Below are positions 1-8,866 of a DNA stretch of 32,233 nucleotides, one piece after another. The position numbers and the translations under genes are program-made. The notes beneath the pieces were generated by a model. It did no database searches, was not told where the DNA came from, and worked only from the letters and a program-made list of their open reading frames with translations. The stretch's first letter is position 1. Each line of letters starts with the position of its first letter. The DNA lies in the NCBI GenBank assembly GCA_036260395.1, contig DASZZY010000168.1, forward strand, positions 1 through 32,233, in the 5' to 3' direction. Source of the DNA: DASZZY01 sp036260395 (GTDB lineage: Bacteria > Actinomycetota > UBA4738 > CALAEC01).

Positions 1-1
1 G

Positions 2-1831
2 ACGCACGCCCGGACGAACGGCGTGGAGGCCCGCTGGGCGATCATCACCGACGCGCACGGGATCCGTACCGCGACCTGGACCGCGACGGCGTTCGGCCGC
101 GAGCCGTTGGAGGCGTCGTGGGAGGGCCTCACGGCGCTCCCCGGGCTGAGTGAGCGCTACACCCGGCTGTCCGGCGGCGTGATCGACGAGGCGCGCGGGC
201 TTCCGACCGCGGCCAGCGCCCAGGCGGCCGCCGACGACGACGACGGCCAGCCGGGCCTGCTGCAGCACACCTTCGAGGACGGCTACACGATCGTGACGTC
301 GATCGGCGACGCGCACGTCGGCGTGGACATCGGCATGGACACCGGCGTGGCGCGGGCGGACGTCCTCAGGGCCACGATGCGAGCGGCCAAGGAGAACTAC
401 GAGGAGTTCCTGTCGTGGGGATTCTCGAAGGGCTGGCGCGCGCTCCCCGGGTACGAGGAGACGTTCGGAAACGACGTGGGGTTCGTGTACGTCAACGACG
501 CGCTGGGGCTGGCCTGCCTGGCGTGCGTGTTCATCTCCGACCACTTCCAGATCCATCTGAACTCGGAGGTCCAGACGGCGCTGGACCTGCTCGGCTACGA
601 CGGCTACCGGGACCGGGCCCAGGCCTACTCGCTGATCATCGGCCACGAGATGTTCCACAACTTCCAGAACCGCTACAACAAGCCCGGGCACTTCAACCAG
701 GCCGGGCGCGGCACGCCCACCTCCTACTCGGAAGGGACCGCACGGTTCCAGGAGACGCTGCACGAGTACGCCGACACGACGTTCGCGCCGGACACGCTCG
801 TGACGGCCAACGACGCCAACGGCTGCAACGGCTTCGACACCGGCGGATCGATGGACGCCGGGATGGCGGCCGGCCCCTTCGGCAAGACCTACAACACGTG
901 TTACCTCTGGGGTCCCTGGTACGTGACCAACGGTACGGAGGCCTTCCTGAACCTCATCCGTGAGGCCGTGCCGGCGTTCTCCCCCCGGGCGAACGGCTTC
1001 GGCGACGTGGCCCCGGCCATGGTGCAGGCCGCGGGCGAGCCCCTCGCCGACCAGCTCGTCCAGTTCGCCGGCTCCGCCATCACCGGGCGGGGGCGGGCGT
1101 GGCCCACGTTCTTCGGGACTGAGCCGCTCGACTGGGGCTCGCTGTTCGAGCGCTGGGCGCCAGCGCGGCTGGAGAACGGCCAGGCGACCCGCACGCTGGG
1201 CCCCGGCGGGCTCATGGCGAGGGAGCTCACGCGCGCGGCCCGGGTGTCGGTCAGCGGCTCCGGGAACGCCCTGCTCTACATCCTCCGTGATGATGGGACC
1301 AGTCTGAAGATCCGTCCGGCGAAGAGCGCGCCCGCGGTGGAGGGTGCCCCCCAGCCGGGAGAGCGCGTCTACGCCGTGGTCGCGCGCCCGGCGGCCGGGA
1401 GCGAGGCGGTGACGCTCACCGTCGACGCGCAGGGCAAGGTGGCGCCGGCGCTTCCCGCACAGGCGCCGGTCACGGGGACGGTCACCACGCTGGCCCCCGG
1501 GGCTGGCGTGCGCGTGAGCGGCGTCACGAGCCAGTTCGTCCCATTCGTCGTCCCCGACGGGGTCGACAACGCCAGCTCGGTGACCGTGGCGACCTATCCG
1601 CTGCCGGGCGACATCGACCTGTTCCTGCAGCGCCAGAACGCGGACGGCACCTGGAGCGACCCGCTGACCTCGGGTGAGTCCAGCTCGCTCAGTGGGGAGA
1701 CGATGGAGTCCGGCCGGCTCGACCCGGGCACCTATCGCGTCCAGGTGCACAACTGGGCGGGCCCGCCCGCGAACGAGGTCACGGTCAAGGTGACGTTCTA
1801 CAACTCCGACGGCCAGCCCGGGACGACGTAA
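2..1831 (+). CDS. Secreted gluzincin-type zinc metallopeptidase with C-terminal PPC-like domain (5' end cut off)
   Basis: The frame is open to the left edge; a GTG at 23 is only the first internal start candidate, and the signal peptide expected for this class lies outside the window. Counting from that GTG, HEMFH at residues 208-212 is a zinc-binding HExxH, and the Glu of SEGTA (E237) is the likely third ligand, as in gluzincin (MA-clan) peptidases. Several Cys (LACLAC, GCNGF, NTCYLW) suggest disulfides outside the cell. The last ~100 residues, with the pattern DIDLFLQ...LDPGTYRVQVHNW, look like a bacterial pre-peptidase C-terminal (PPC) beta-sandwich. It probably acts as an exported protease; the substrate is unknown. 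It converges on recG across a strong hairpin. A second gluzincin-type protein lies at 28246-29232. The fold is fairly certain, peptidase activity less so. Confidence 0.75.
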   Translation, partial: THARTNGVEARWAIITDAHGIRTATWTATAFGREPLEASWEGLTALPGLSERYTRLSGGVIDEARGLPTAASAQAAADDDDGQPGLLQHTFEDGYTIVTSIGDAHVGVDIGMDTGVARADVLRATMRAAKENYEEFLSWGFSKGWRALPGYEETFGNDVGFVYVNDALGLACLACVFISDHFQIHLNSEVQTALDLLGYDGYRDRAQAYSLIIGHEMFHNFQNRYNKPGHFNQAGRGTPTSYSEGTARFQETLHEYADTTFAPDTLVTANDANGCNGFDTGGSMDAGMAAGPFGKTYNTCYLWGPWYVTNGTEAFLNLIREAVPAFSPRANGFGDVAPAMVQAAGEPLADQLVQFAGSAITGRGRAWPTFFGTEPLDWGSLFERWAPARLENGQATRTLGPGGLMARELTRAARVSVSGSGNALLYILRDDGTSLKIRPAKSAPAVEGAPQPGERVYAVVARPAAGSEAVTLTVDAQGKVAPALPAQAPVTGTVTTLAPGAGVRVSGVTSQFVPFVVPDGVDNASSVTVATYPLPGDIDLFLQRQNADGTWSDPLTSGESSSLSGETMESGRLDPGTYRVQVHNWAGPPANEVTVKVTFYNSDGQPGTT

Positions 1832-1851
1832 GGCTCGACGCCAGTTCGTTT

Positions 1852-1879
1852 CGAGGGCGCCGCTTCGGCGGCGCCCTCG
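1852..1879. terminator. Bidirectional hairpin between convergent peptidase and recG genes
   Basis: A perfect 12-bp inverted repeat (1852-1863 with 1868-1879, arm CGAGGGCGCCGC) encloses a TTCG tetraloop closed by C-G on the plus strand. It lies in the 48-base gap between two convergent genes and abuts the recG stop codon. No T-tract follows on either side, so this would be a hairpin-only terminator, or an mRNA 3' protector, for both transcripts. Confidence 0.8.
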
Positions 1880-4027
1880 TCACGAGTGGAACAGCCAGTC
1901 GATGGAGTCGGCGAAGCGCCGCTCCATCTCGGCGCGCAGGTCCGGGTGGGCCGACAGGTCCGGATCGCCGTCGATCAGGTCGAACGCCTCCTTCCGGGCG
2001 CGGCGGACCAGTTCCGTGTCGTAGGCGAGGCGGGCCAGCCGGAGGTCGGGCATGCCCGACTGGCGGATGTCGAACAGCGTCCCCTCGCCCCGGAGCCGGA
2101 GGTCCTCGTCGGCGAGCTGGAACCCGTCGGTGGTCCCGACCATGGCCTCCAGCCGGGCCCGGGCGTCCTCGTTCCCCGGCTCCGAGGCGTCGAACAGCAC
2201 GCAGTAGGACCGGTGCGCCCCCCGGCCGATCCGGCCCCGGAGCTGGTGGAGCTGGGCCAGCCCGAAGCGCTCCGCGTTCTCCACGAGCATCACCGCCGCG
2301 TTCGGGACGTCCACGCCCACCTCGATCACGGTGGTGGCGATCAGCACGTCGGCCTCGCCGGATCGGAAGGCCTCCATCCGGGCGTCCTTGTCGCGGGGGC
2401 GCATCCGCCCGTGGAGGAGCAGGATCCGGAGGTCGGGGAAGACCTCGGTGGCCAGGCGCTCGGCCTCCTTCTCCGCGGCCCGGACCTCCAGGCGATTGGA
2501 CTCGTCGATCGCCGCGGTGACCACGAAGGCCTGGCGGCCCTGGCCGACCTGCTCCCGCACCAGCTCGTACGCGCCACGCCGCTCGAGCGAGGTCCGGGCC
2601 ACCCGGGTCTCGACCGGCTGCCGGCCGGCCGGGAGCTCGTCGAGCACCGAGACGTCCAGGTCGCCGTAATACGTCAGGGCGAGCGTCCGGGGGATCGGCG
2701 TGGCGGTCATGATCAGGACGTCCGGCGACGCCCCCTTCTCCTTGAGGGCCACCCGCTGGTGGAGCCCGAAGCGGTGCTGCTCGTCGATGACCGCCAGCGA
2801 CAGGTCCGCGAACGACAGGTGCTCCTGGACAAGAGCATGGGTCCCGACGACGAGGTCGATGGCCCCCGATCGCACCCCCTCGACCACGGCCTCCCGCTCC
2901 TTCCCGGTGACGGCCGCGGTGAGCAGGGCGTAGGTCGGGCCGTCCGCGCCGAACAGGCCGACCTGGGCCTCGTCCACCGGCTCGGCGCCGGCGCGCCGAG
3001 CCCCCATCGGGCCCAGGAGCTCCGCCACCTTCCGGAGGTGTTGACCGGCCAGGACCTCGGTGGGGGCCATGATCGCCGCCTGGTGCCCGGATTGGATGGC
3101 CACCATGGCCGCCGCCAGCGCCACGACGGTCTTGCCCGAGCCCACGTCTCCCTGGAGGAGCCGGTTCATCGGCCGCGGGCGCGCCATGTCGTCGGCGATC
3201 TCCTCCATGGCCCTGCGCTGGGCCGCCGTCGGCTCGAACGGCAGCGACTTCACGAACCGCTCGGCGAGGTCGCCCGTGAGGTCGTGGGCGATCCCCTCGG
3301 TCTCGGCCTCCACCCGGTGCTTGCGGAACGCCACCCCCAGCTCGAGGAAGAACAGCTCGTCGAACTTCAGCCGGTCGCGGGCGCGCCGGATGTCCTCGCC
3401 CTCCTCGGGGAAGTGGATGTCGCGCATCGCCCGGTCGGGCGGCAGCAGGCCCTGTCGGCGCCGGATCTCCTCGGGGAGGGGATCGGGGAGGCGGCCGGTT
3501 CGGCGCAGCGCATCGTGGACCAGGCGCCGGATGGTCCCCGTCGAGACCCCTTCGGCGGCGGGATGCACCGGCACGATCCGGCCGGTGTGGACCTGGTCGG
3601 CGTCGCCGCCCTTGAGGACCTCCACCGCCGGGTTGGTGATCCGCGGCCGACCGCCGAAGGCCGTGACCTTTCCGGACGCGGCCACCTCCTGCCCTTTCTT
3701 GAACCGCCGGTAGGGCCACGACTGGTTGAACCAGAACAGATCGAGGTACCCGGTCCCGTCGAAGAGCCTGACCGTCACCATGGCCCTCGGCGGACGCTGT
3801 CGGGTGAACTGGCGGTTCACGCCGTGCACCGTCCCGATGACCGTGGCCTCCTGCCGGATCCGGACATCGCCGAGCTTGGCTACGGCCGACCGGTCGATGT
3901 ACCTCCGCGGGTAGTGATGGAGGAGGTCGCCGACCGTCTCCACTCCCAGCGACCGCAGGGGGCCTTCGAACCGGCGGGCCCAGCCGCCGAGCTCCGAGAT
4001 CGGCGCGTCGAGCGAGAGCCGGCTCAC
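1880..4027 (-). CDS. recG: ATP-dependent DNA helicase RecG
   Basis: RecG is a superfamily 2 double-strand DNA translocase that regresses stalled replication forks and unwinds branched DNA. The 715-residue protein has an N-terminal wedge/OB region (about 50-140), Walker A GDVGSGKT (293-300), the RecG-type DEQH box (415-418) followed by RFG, TATPIPRT (441-448) and motif VI QLRGRIGRG (595-603). Length is normal for the family. The start is GTG at 4027, overlapping the fakA stop by four bases (GTGA, 4024-4027), so translation is probably coupled. The fakA-recG pairing is common in Gram-positive bacteria. Transcription probably ends at the hairpin directly beyond the stop codon. Confidence 0.96.
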   Translation of the reverse strand: MSRLSLDAPISELGGWARRFEGPLRSLGVETVGDLLHHYPRRYIDRSAVAKLGDVRIRQEATVIGTVHGVNRQFTRQRPPRAMVTVRLFDGTGYLDLFWFNQSWPYRRFKKGQEVAASGKVTAFGGRPRITNPAVEVLKGGDADQVHTGRIVPVHPAAEGVSTGTIRRLVHDALRRTGRLPDPLPEEIRRRQGLLPPDRAMRDIHFPEEGEDIRRARDRLKFDELFFLELGVAFRKHRVEAETEGIAHDLTGDLAERFVKSLPFEPTAAQRRAMEEIADDMARPRPMNRLLQGDVGSGKTVVALAAAMVAIQSGHQAAIMAPTEVLAGQHLRKVAELLGPMGARRAGAEPVDEAQVGLFGADGPTYALLTAAVTGKEREAVVEGVRSGAIDLVVGTHALVQEHLSFADLSLAVIDEQHRFGLHQRVALKEKGASPDVLIMTATPIPRTLALTYYGDLDVSVLDELPAGRQPVETRVARTSLERRGAYELVREQVGQGRQAFVVTAAIDESNRLEVRAAEKEAERLATEVFPDLRILLLHGRMRPRDKDARMEAFRSGEADVLIATTVIEVGVDVPNAAVMLVENAERFGLAQLHQLRGRIGRGAHRSYCVLFDASEPGNEDARARLEAMVGTTDGFQLADEDLRLRGEGTLFDIRQSGMPDLRLARLAYDTELVRRARKEAFDLIDGDPDLSAHPDLRAEMERRFADSIDWLFHS

Positions 4028-5667
4028 TCCAGCCCGATCAGGAACGGGTAGTGCGGCTGGTCGCCGCGGTGGACCTCAACCTCGAGGCCGCGGTGGGCGG
4101 CCCCGAGCGCCTCCGCGGCTCGCCGTCCGTCGCCCTCGCTGACGCCCTCCCCGACGAGCAACGTCAGGAGCTCGTGCTCGTCGCGGACGAGCGGCCGGAC
4201 CGTCTCCACGGCCACCGCCACGGGATCGTCGCCGACCGCCCGCACGTCGCCGTCGACCACGCCCAGGAACTGGCCCTCGCGGACCGGCCCTGCCGGGGTC
4301 TCGGCGTCGCGGACGGCGGCCGCCACCTCGGCGGCCACCACGGCGTCCGCCGCCTCGCGCGCCTGCCGCTCGTTGTCCTCGGCCGCCGCCTCGGCGTCGA
4401 AGGCCGCCGCCGCCGCCAGCCCCTCGGCCACGGAGCGGGTCGGGACGACCGCGACCCGCTTGGCGGCCTCGCCGGCGGCGCGCTCAGCGGCCGGGACGAT
4501 GTTGCGGTGGTTGGGGAGGACGACGACGTCGTCCGACGGCGCCCCGGCGATGGCCTCCGCCAGCTCGCCCACCGAGGGGTTCCGGCCGGGGCCGCCGGAC
4601 ACGACGACCGCGCCCAGCGACCGCAGCAGGCGGGCCACACCCTCCCCAGGCGCGGTGGCCACCAGCGCGGTCCGCTGCCGTTCGGCAGGGCCGTGGCCCT
4701 CGGGCTCTCGCTCGCCGGCGCGGACGGCCCGGGCCTCGTCGGCCAGGCAGGCCTCCACCTGCTCGTCGAGCGACGTGATGCGGATGTCGCGCGGCCGTCC
4801 GGCGTCGATCCCCCGCTCCACGGCCGCCCCCGCCTCGTCGGTGTGGACATGGATGTTGTAGAGGCCGCCGCCTCCGACGACCACCAGTGAGTCCCCGATC
4901 TCCTCCAACGCGCGCCGGAGCCCCGGGACGGCGCCGTCGTCGCCCTCGAGCAGGTACATGACCTCGTAGCCGTACCGACGGTCCCGTGGGCGCTCCGGCT
5001 CGGCGGCGGCCTGCCCCACGGGGCCCCGGCGCCCCACCTGCACCCCGAGCGGGACGTCGCGGAGCGCCGAGACGAGCGCGTCGAACAGCAGGACGAGCCC
5101 CTTGCCGCCCGCGTCGACCACCCCGGCACGCCGGAGCTCCGGGAGCTGCTCGGGGGTTCGCTCCAGCGACCGCAGCGCCCCCTCCAGGGCGGCGTCCGCG
5201 ACGTCCGCCGGGCCGGGCCCATCGCCGCCCGCCCGCCGGGCCGCCTCGGCCGCGTCGCGCATCACCGAGAGCATCGTGCCCTCCACCGGACGGGCGACCG
5301 CCCGGCGGGCCTCCTCCGACGCCTCGCCGAGCGCCTCCACCAGGTCGGTCGCCCCCGGGGCGTCGGTCCGGCACAGGCGCGCGCAGAGGCCGCGGAGGAC
5401 CTGCGACAGGATCACGCCCGAGTTGCCCCTGGCGCCGGTGAGCGCCGCCCGGGAGATCGCCTCCCCCAGCTCCGACATGTCGGCCTCCTCCAGCCCCTCG
5501 ACGGCCCGATCCACGGCCTGCTGGGTGAGGAGCATGTTCGTGCCGGTGTCGCCGTCGGGAACCGGGAAGACGTTCAGCGAATCGATCTCTTCGCGGTGCT
5601 CCCGAAGGGCCTCGACGTACCGGGACATGGCCCGGCGGAGGGTCCGGGCGGAGAGCGCCTCCGGCAT
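4024..5667 (-). CDS. fakA: DAK2-domain fatty acid kinase FakA-like protein (YloV family)
   Basis: The 547-residue protein has an N-terminal DhaL-like kinase domain with the nucleotide/Mg motif DGDTGTNM (38-45) and GARGNSGVILSQ (78-89), followed by the FakA central and C-terminal domains. In Firmicutes, FakA phosphorylates fatty acids bound to FakB (DegV family), feeding phospholipid synthesis; no FakB gene is in this window, so the substrate here is inferred. The frame stays open upstream to 5919, but that part would overlap the divergent lipoprotein gene. ATG 5667 fits the family N-terminus and sits 7 bases after a TATAAC box. It is the first gene of an operon with recG. Confidence 0.9.
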   Translation of the reverse strand: MPEALSARTLRRAMSRYVEALREHREEIDSLNVFPVPDGDTGTNMLLTQQAVDRAVEGLEEADMSELGEAISRAALTGARGNSGVILSQVLRGLCARLCRTDAPGATDLVEALGEASEEARRAVARPVEGTMLSVMRDAAEAARRAGGDGPGPADVADAALEGALRSLERTPEQLPELRRAGVVDAGGKGLVLLFDALVSALRDVPLGVQVGRRGPVGQAAAEPERPRDRRYGYEVMYLLEGDDGAVPGLRRALEEIGDSLVVVGGGGLYNIHVHTDEAGAAVERGIDAGRPRDIRITSLDEQVEACLADEARAVRAGEREPEGHGPAERQRTALVATAPGEGVARLLRSLGAVVVSGGPGRNPSVGELAEAIAGAPSDDVVVLPNHRNIVPAAERAAGEAAKRVAVVPTRSVAEGLAAAAAFDAEAAAEDNERQAREAADAVVAAEVAAAVRDAETPAGPVREGQFLGVVDGDVRAVGDDPVAVAVETVRPLVRDEHELLTLLVGEGVSEGDGRRAAEALGAAHRGLEVEVHRGDQPHYPFLIGLE

Positions 5668-5674
5668 CGGGGCT

Positions 5675-5680
5675 GTTATA
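5675..5680 (-). promoter_or_regulatory. -10 box of fakA-recG (leaderless type)
   Basis: TATAAC on the minus strand ends 7 bases before the fakA ATG, placing the expected transcript start at or next to the start codon. No convincing -35 box was seen. Confidence 0.5.
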
Positions 5681-5714
5681 CACCGAGGGAACAGCGGTTC
5701 CGGCGAGGTGGTTC

Positions 5715-5720
5715 TACAGT
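5715..5720 (+). promoter_or_regulatory. -10 box of the TlpA-like lipoprotein gene (leaderless type)
   Basis: TACAGT ends 8 bases before ATG 5729. No Shine-Dalgarno sequence fits in that gap, consistent with a leaderless mRNA. It faces away from the fakA promoter in the 61-base divergent gap. Confidence 0.5.
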
Positions 5721-5728
5721 AATGTCCA

Positions 5729-6232
5729 ATGAGGCGCCTGGCCGTCCTCGCCGCCGCTTCGCTCCTCCTGGCCGCCTGCGGGACGGAGCCGCCCGCTCCC
5801 TCCGCGACGGAGGGGCGCTCGCTCCTGCCCGAGGACCGCCTGGCGCTCCCGGAGTACGACCTGGCGACCTTCGAGGCGCTGCTCGCCGAGCTGCGCGGCG
5901 TGCCGGTCGTGGTCAACATCTGGGGCTCCTGGTGCCCGCCCTGCCGGGTGGAGGCGCCGGAGCTCGCGGAGGTCTCCCGCCGCTTCGAGGGTCAGGTGCA
6001 GTTCGTGGGCGTCGACATCCTCGACACCCGCCCCGCGGCGCGGGACTTCATCCTCCAGGCGGATTGGCCGTACCCGAGCGTGTTCGATCCGACCGGCGCG
6101 ATCCGCGACGGGCTGGGGTACGTCGGCCAGCCGGTGACGATCGTGTACGACGCGCGCGGAACCAAGACGTTCGAGTGGGTCGGGGCCGTGACCGGGGACC
6201 AGCTGCGCGAGGAGATCCGGAAGGTCCTCTGA
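5729..6232 (+). CDS. TlpA/ResA-like thiol-disulfide oxidoreductase lipoprotein
   Basis: The 167-residue protein starts with a lipoprotein signal peptide (lipobox LAAC, lipidated Cys17). A thioredoxin fold follows with the active site WCPPC (68-72) and the cis-Pro region near GQPVT. It is expected to be anchored outside the membrane and to reduce or exchange disulfides, for example in cytochrome c maturation or exported protein quality control; no cytochrome maturation genes are nearby. The ATG at 5729 is chosen because the signal peptide begins there and a -10 box lies 8 bases upstream. A thioredoxin-like gene also lies close to recG in mycobacteria, so the position may be ancestral. Confidence 0.9.
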   Translation: MRRLAVLAAASLLLAACGTEPPAPSATEGRSLLPEDRLALPEYDLATFEALLAELRGVPVVVNIWGSWCPPCRVEAPELAEVSRRFEGQVQFVGVDILDTRPAARDFILQADWPYPSVFDPTGAIRDGLGYVGQPVTIVYDARGTKTFEWVGAVTGDQLREEIRKVL

Positions 6233-6258
6233 GCCCGGGCGCCCCGGCGAGCGTCCCA

Positions 6259-6264
6259 TAGAGT
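6259..6264 (+). promoter_or_regulatory. -10 box of the SpoIID-domain gene
   Basis: TAGAGT lies 12 bases before ATG 6277, implying a leader of only a few bases. It lies in the 44-base gap after the TlpA-like gene. Confidence 0.45.
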
Positions 6265-6276
6265 GGAACCGATCCC

Positions 6277-7986
6277 ATGATCCGCCGAGCCCTCGTCTGC
6301 CTCCTGGTCGCCGGGGCGGCGGCCGACGCCGTCCCGGTCCTCGCCGCCGCCCGACCGGCGTCCCGCGATCGCGTGCGCTTCGAGGCGGCCCCGGGCCAGA
6401 CGTTGCTGGTCGACGGGACGTATCCGCCCGCGTCGTCGTCGAGCTGCCTGGGCCAGCCCGCACAACCGCTCCTGCACGAGCGCTACCGCGGCGCGGTGGA
6501 GGTCCGCCGGGCCTCGGACGGGTCGATGTACCTCATCGGGGAGCTCTCCTTCCAGGACTACCTGAAGGGGATCGCCGAGGTACCGCGGGACTGGCCCATG
6601 GAGGCCCTGAGGGCCCAGGTCGTGGCGGCCCGATCGTACGCGCTGAGCCAGCTGGATCCCGGCGGCGAGTACGATCTCTGCGCCACGGACGCCTGCCAGG
6701 TGTACATCGGCGCGGGCATCGAGTTGGGCGCGTGGGGGCACCGCTGGGCACGTGCCGTCGACGACACCGCCGGCCAGGTCCTGGTCCACCGCGGCGAGCC
6801 CGCGGTGACGTTCTACTCGTCGACCTCGCCGGGGCGGACCTTCGACAACGAGGAGGTCTTCGGCGGCGAGCCGCTCCCCTACCTCCGCGGCGTGGTCGAG
6901 CGCGACGACGGCGCCTCCCCGCTGTCGCGGTGGGAGGTGGCCCTCCCGTACGCGGACCTCCGGCGGTTCCTGGCGGCCGACGGCCGGTGGGGCGGCCGCC
7001 GGGTGCGCCGCGTGAGCGTCGAGGACGGCGCGATCACCGTCCACGGCACCAGGCGCCGGCTCACGCTCAGGAAGGCCGACCTCCGCGACGCCGTCAACGA
7101 CTGGGCGGTGTGCCTCGACCCGGCGCGGTACCCCCCCACAGAGCCCGACGGCTACCGGCTGCCCCAGCCGGTTCCCTCCCGGTGGTTCCGCGCCACCCCC
7201 GACGGGCGGACGCTCGTCCTCCACGGGCGCGGGTGGGGCCACGGCGTGGGCATGGTCCAGTGGGGAGCGTACGGGAAGGCCAAGCGCGGGCTGTCGTCCG
7301 GCGACATCCTGGCCGCCTACTACGGCGGGCTCCGGCCCCGCGAGCATCCGGTCCCCGCGACGATCCGGGTCCTGCTGGCGCAGGGCTTGACCTCGGTGAC
7401 GGTCGTCCCGTCCGGGGACGCCTCCGTGGAGAGGGTGCGGGAGCCCGCGCCCCCGTGGCGGGTGACCGGGGGGCGCCGGCTGCGCCTCCGGCACGGCTCG
7501 GTCCCGCGCCCCGTGCTCCGGGCCGCGGGGTTCGATGCTCGGGCCAAGGCCCGCGTCGGACACCGGTTGCCGGCCGCGGTGGATCTCTCCTCGGCGGCCC
7601 GCGTCCGGCTGGAGTTCCTTCGTGGCGACGTGGTGACGGGGACCACGGACTGGACCCCGTTCGACGAGGGGCGGGCGCCCGTCCGCGCGGTCGTCCCGGA
7701 TCTGGCCGCGGGACGCTACCTCGTCCGGGCAGCCGCCTCGGACGGGGTGGACACCGTGCGCACGCCGGCGCGGAAGCTCCGTGTCCTCGCCGAGGCCCCC
7801 GCCTCGCCGTCGCCGTCGCCGACGCCCGAGCCGCCCCGGCCGTCGCCGGCGGCGGCCCCCGCGGCGCCGAGGTCGCCGGGGACGGGGATCACGGCGGCGG
7901 CCTGGGCCGCCGTGGTCCTCGCGGTCATGGCGCTGGTGCTGCTCCTGTTGCGCGGCCGGCGCCGAAGGCGGTTACATCGGGCCTGA
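6277..7986 (+). CDS. SpoIID/LytB-domain cell wall protein with C-terminal membrane anchor
   Basis: This 569-residue protein has an N-terminal signal peptide (about residues 1-25), a SpoIID domain with the YLKGIAEVP...ALRAQVVAARSYA segment, and the characteristic GWGHGVGMVQWG (319-330). A Pro/Ser/Ala-rich linker, one transmembrane helix and a basic tail close the protein. SpoIID proteins are lytic transglycosylases acting on denuded peptidoglycan, and LytB homologues stimulate amidases; the organism need not sporulate. The C-terminal helix would tether it to the outer face of the membrane. The stop overlaps the next start by one base (TGATG, 7984-7988), so it is probably co-translated with the MscS channel gene, a plausible wall and osmotic-stress pair. 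Confidence 0.88.
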   Translation: MIRRALVCLLVAGAAADAVPVLAAARPASRDRVRFEAAPGQTLLVDGTYPPASSSSCLGQPAQPLLHERYRGAVEVRRASDGSMYLIGELSFQDYLKGIAEVPRDWPMEALRAQVVAARSYALSQLDPGGEYDLCATDACQVYIGAGIELGAWGHRWARAVDDTAGQVLVHRGEPAVTFYSSTSPGRTFDNEEVFGGEPLPYLRGVVERDDGASPLSRWEVALPYADLRRFLAADGRWGGRRVRRVSVEDGAITVHGTRRRLTLRKADLRDAVNDWAVCLDPARYPPTEPDGYRLPQPVPSRWFRATPDGRTLVLHGRGWGHGVGMVQWGAYGKAKRGLSSGDILAAYYGGLRPREHPVPATIRVLLAQGLTSVTVVPSGDASVERVREPAPPWRVTGGRRLRLRHGSVPRPVLRAAGFDARAKARVGHRLPAAVDLSSAARVRLEFLRGDVVTGTTDWTPFDEGRAPVRAVVPDLAAGRYLVRAAASDGVDTVRTPARKLRVLAEAPASPSPSPTPEPPRPSPAAAPAAPRSPGTGITAAAWAAVVLAVMALVLLLLRGRRRRRLHRA

Positions 7987-8831
7987 TGCGCGAGCGGGAC
8001 ACCGACCCACCGATCTTCAGCCTCGACTGGCTGGGCGAGAACGGCGTCCAGATCGCCATCATCCTCGCCGTCAGCCTCCTGATCTTCGCGATGGCGAAGC
8101 TGGCGGTCCGCCGGATGCGGCGCCGGCTCGAGGGCATCGAGAGCCTGACGCAGGAGATGAACCTCCAGCGCACGGCGACGCTGACCGAGGTGGTGTCCTA
8201 CGCCATCCGGGTCGTGGTCTGGACGGTGGCCACGCTCATGATCCTGGGGCAGTTGGGCATCAACCTGGGCCCGCTCCTGGCCGGCGCGGGCATCGTCGGC
8301 GTCGCGCTCGGCTTCGGGGCCCAGAACCTCGTCAAGGACTTCCTGGCGGGGTTCTTCATCCTCCTCGAGAACCAGTTCGGCGTCGGCGACCAGGTGGAGA
8401 TCCAGGTCCTGGGGAAGGAGCTCTCCGGGAGGGTCGAGGCGCTGGACCTGCGGACCACCGAGGTGCGGTCGTTCGAGGGGACCCTCCACACGATCCCCAA
8501 CGGGAACATCATCGTGTCAGGGAACCGGTCGAGGGGCTGGGCCCGCGCCATCGTCGACGTCGGGGTGGCCTACGACGAGGACGTGGACCGCGTCCGCGGG
8601 ATCCTCGAGGAGCTGTTCGAGGAGGTCCGGCGCGAGGACGGGTTCAAGGACGCGTTCTTCGAGGGGCCGAAGGTCCTGGGCGTCGAGCAGATCGGCGAGA
8701 AGGACTTCGTGCTCCGGGTGATCGCCGAGACCCGGCCGTCCCGCCGCCCCGGCCTTGAGAGCGAGCTGCGCGTGCGGATCAAGCGGCGGTTCGACGAGCG
8801 CGGCGTGAAGGTGCCGGCCAGCGCCGGCTGA
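7986..8831 (+). CDS. MscS-family small-conductance mechanosensitive channel
   Basis: The 281-residue protein has predicted transmembrane helices at about 21-40, 68-88 and 97-127. The third is the Gly/Ala-rich pore helix (LLAGAGIVGVALGFGAQNLVKD), followed by the beta domain with PNGNI (171-175) and the alpha/beta C-terminal domain. MscS channels open under membrane tension and release solutes on hypo-osmotic shock. The frame is open far upstream, inside the SpoIID gene, but ATG 7986 is the credible start because it forms a one-base overlap with that gene's stop and begins right before the first helix. Confidence 0.92.
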   Translation: MRERDTDPPIFSLDWLGENGVQIAIILAVSLLIFAMAKLAVRRMRRRLEGIESLTQEMNLQRTATLTEVVSYAIRVVVWTVATLMILGQLGINLGPLLAGAGIVGVALGFGAQNLVKDFLAGFFILLENQFGVGDQVEIQVLGKELSGRVEALDLRTTEVRSFEGTLHTIPNGNIIVSGNRSRGWARAIVDVGVAYDEDVDRVRGILEELFEEVRREDGFKDAFFEGPKVLGVEQIGEKDFVLRVIAETRPSRRPGLESELRVRIKRRFDERGVKVPASAG

Positions 8832-8851
8832 GGCCGCCGACGGACGTCTGC

Positions 8852-8857
8852 TATCCT
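8852..8857 (+). promoter_or_regulatory. -10 box of rpmB (leaderless type)
   Basis: TATCCT ends 9 bases before ATG 8867; no Shine-Dalgarno sequence is present in the gap. Confidence 0.5.
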
Positions 8858-8866
8858 CGCTGGGCC

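Noticed and set aside
1886..4051. 721-residue plus-strand frame opposite recG
   Set aside because: Composition is typical of an antisense frame in GC-rich DNA (His/Arg/Gly/Pro/Leu-rich, no motifs); RecG on the other strand is certain.
5668..5919. N-terminal extension of FakA to 5919
   Set aside because: It would overlap the start and signal peptide of the divergent TlpA-like lipoprotein gene, has no similarity to the family, and lies upstream of the -10 box.
6732..7985. Upstream part of the long frame that ends in the MscS channel
   Set aside because: It is Arg/Pro/Gly-rich shadow sequence within the SpoIID gene; the channel begins at ATG 7986.
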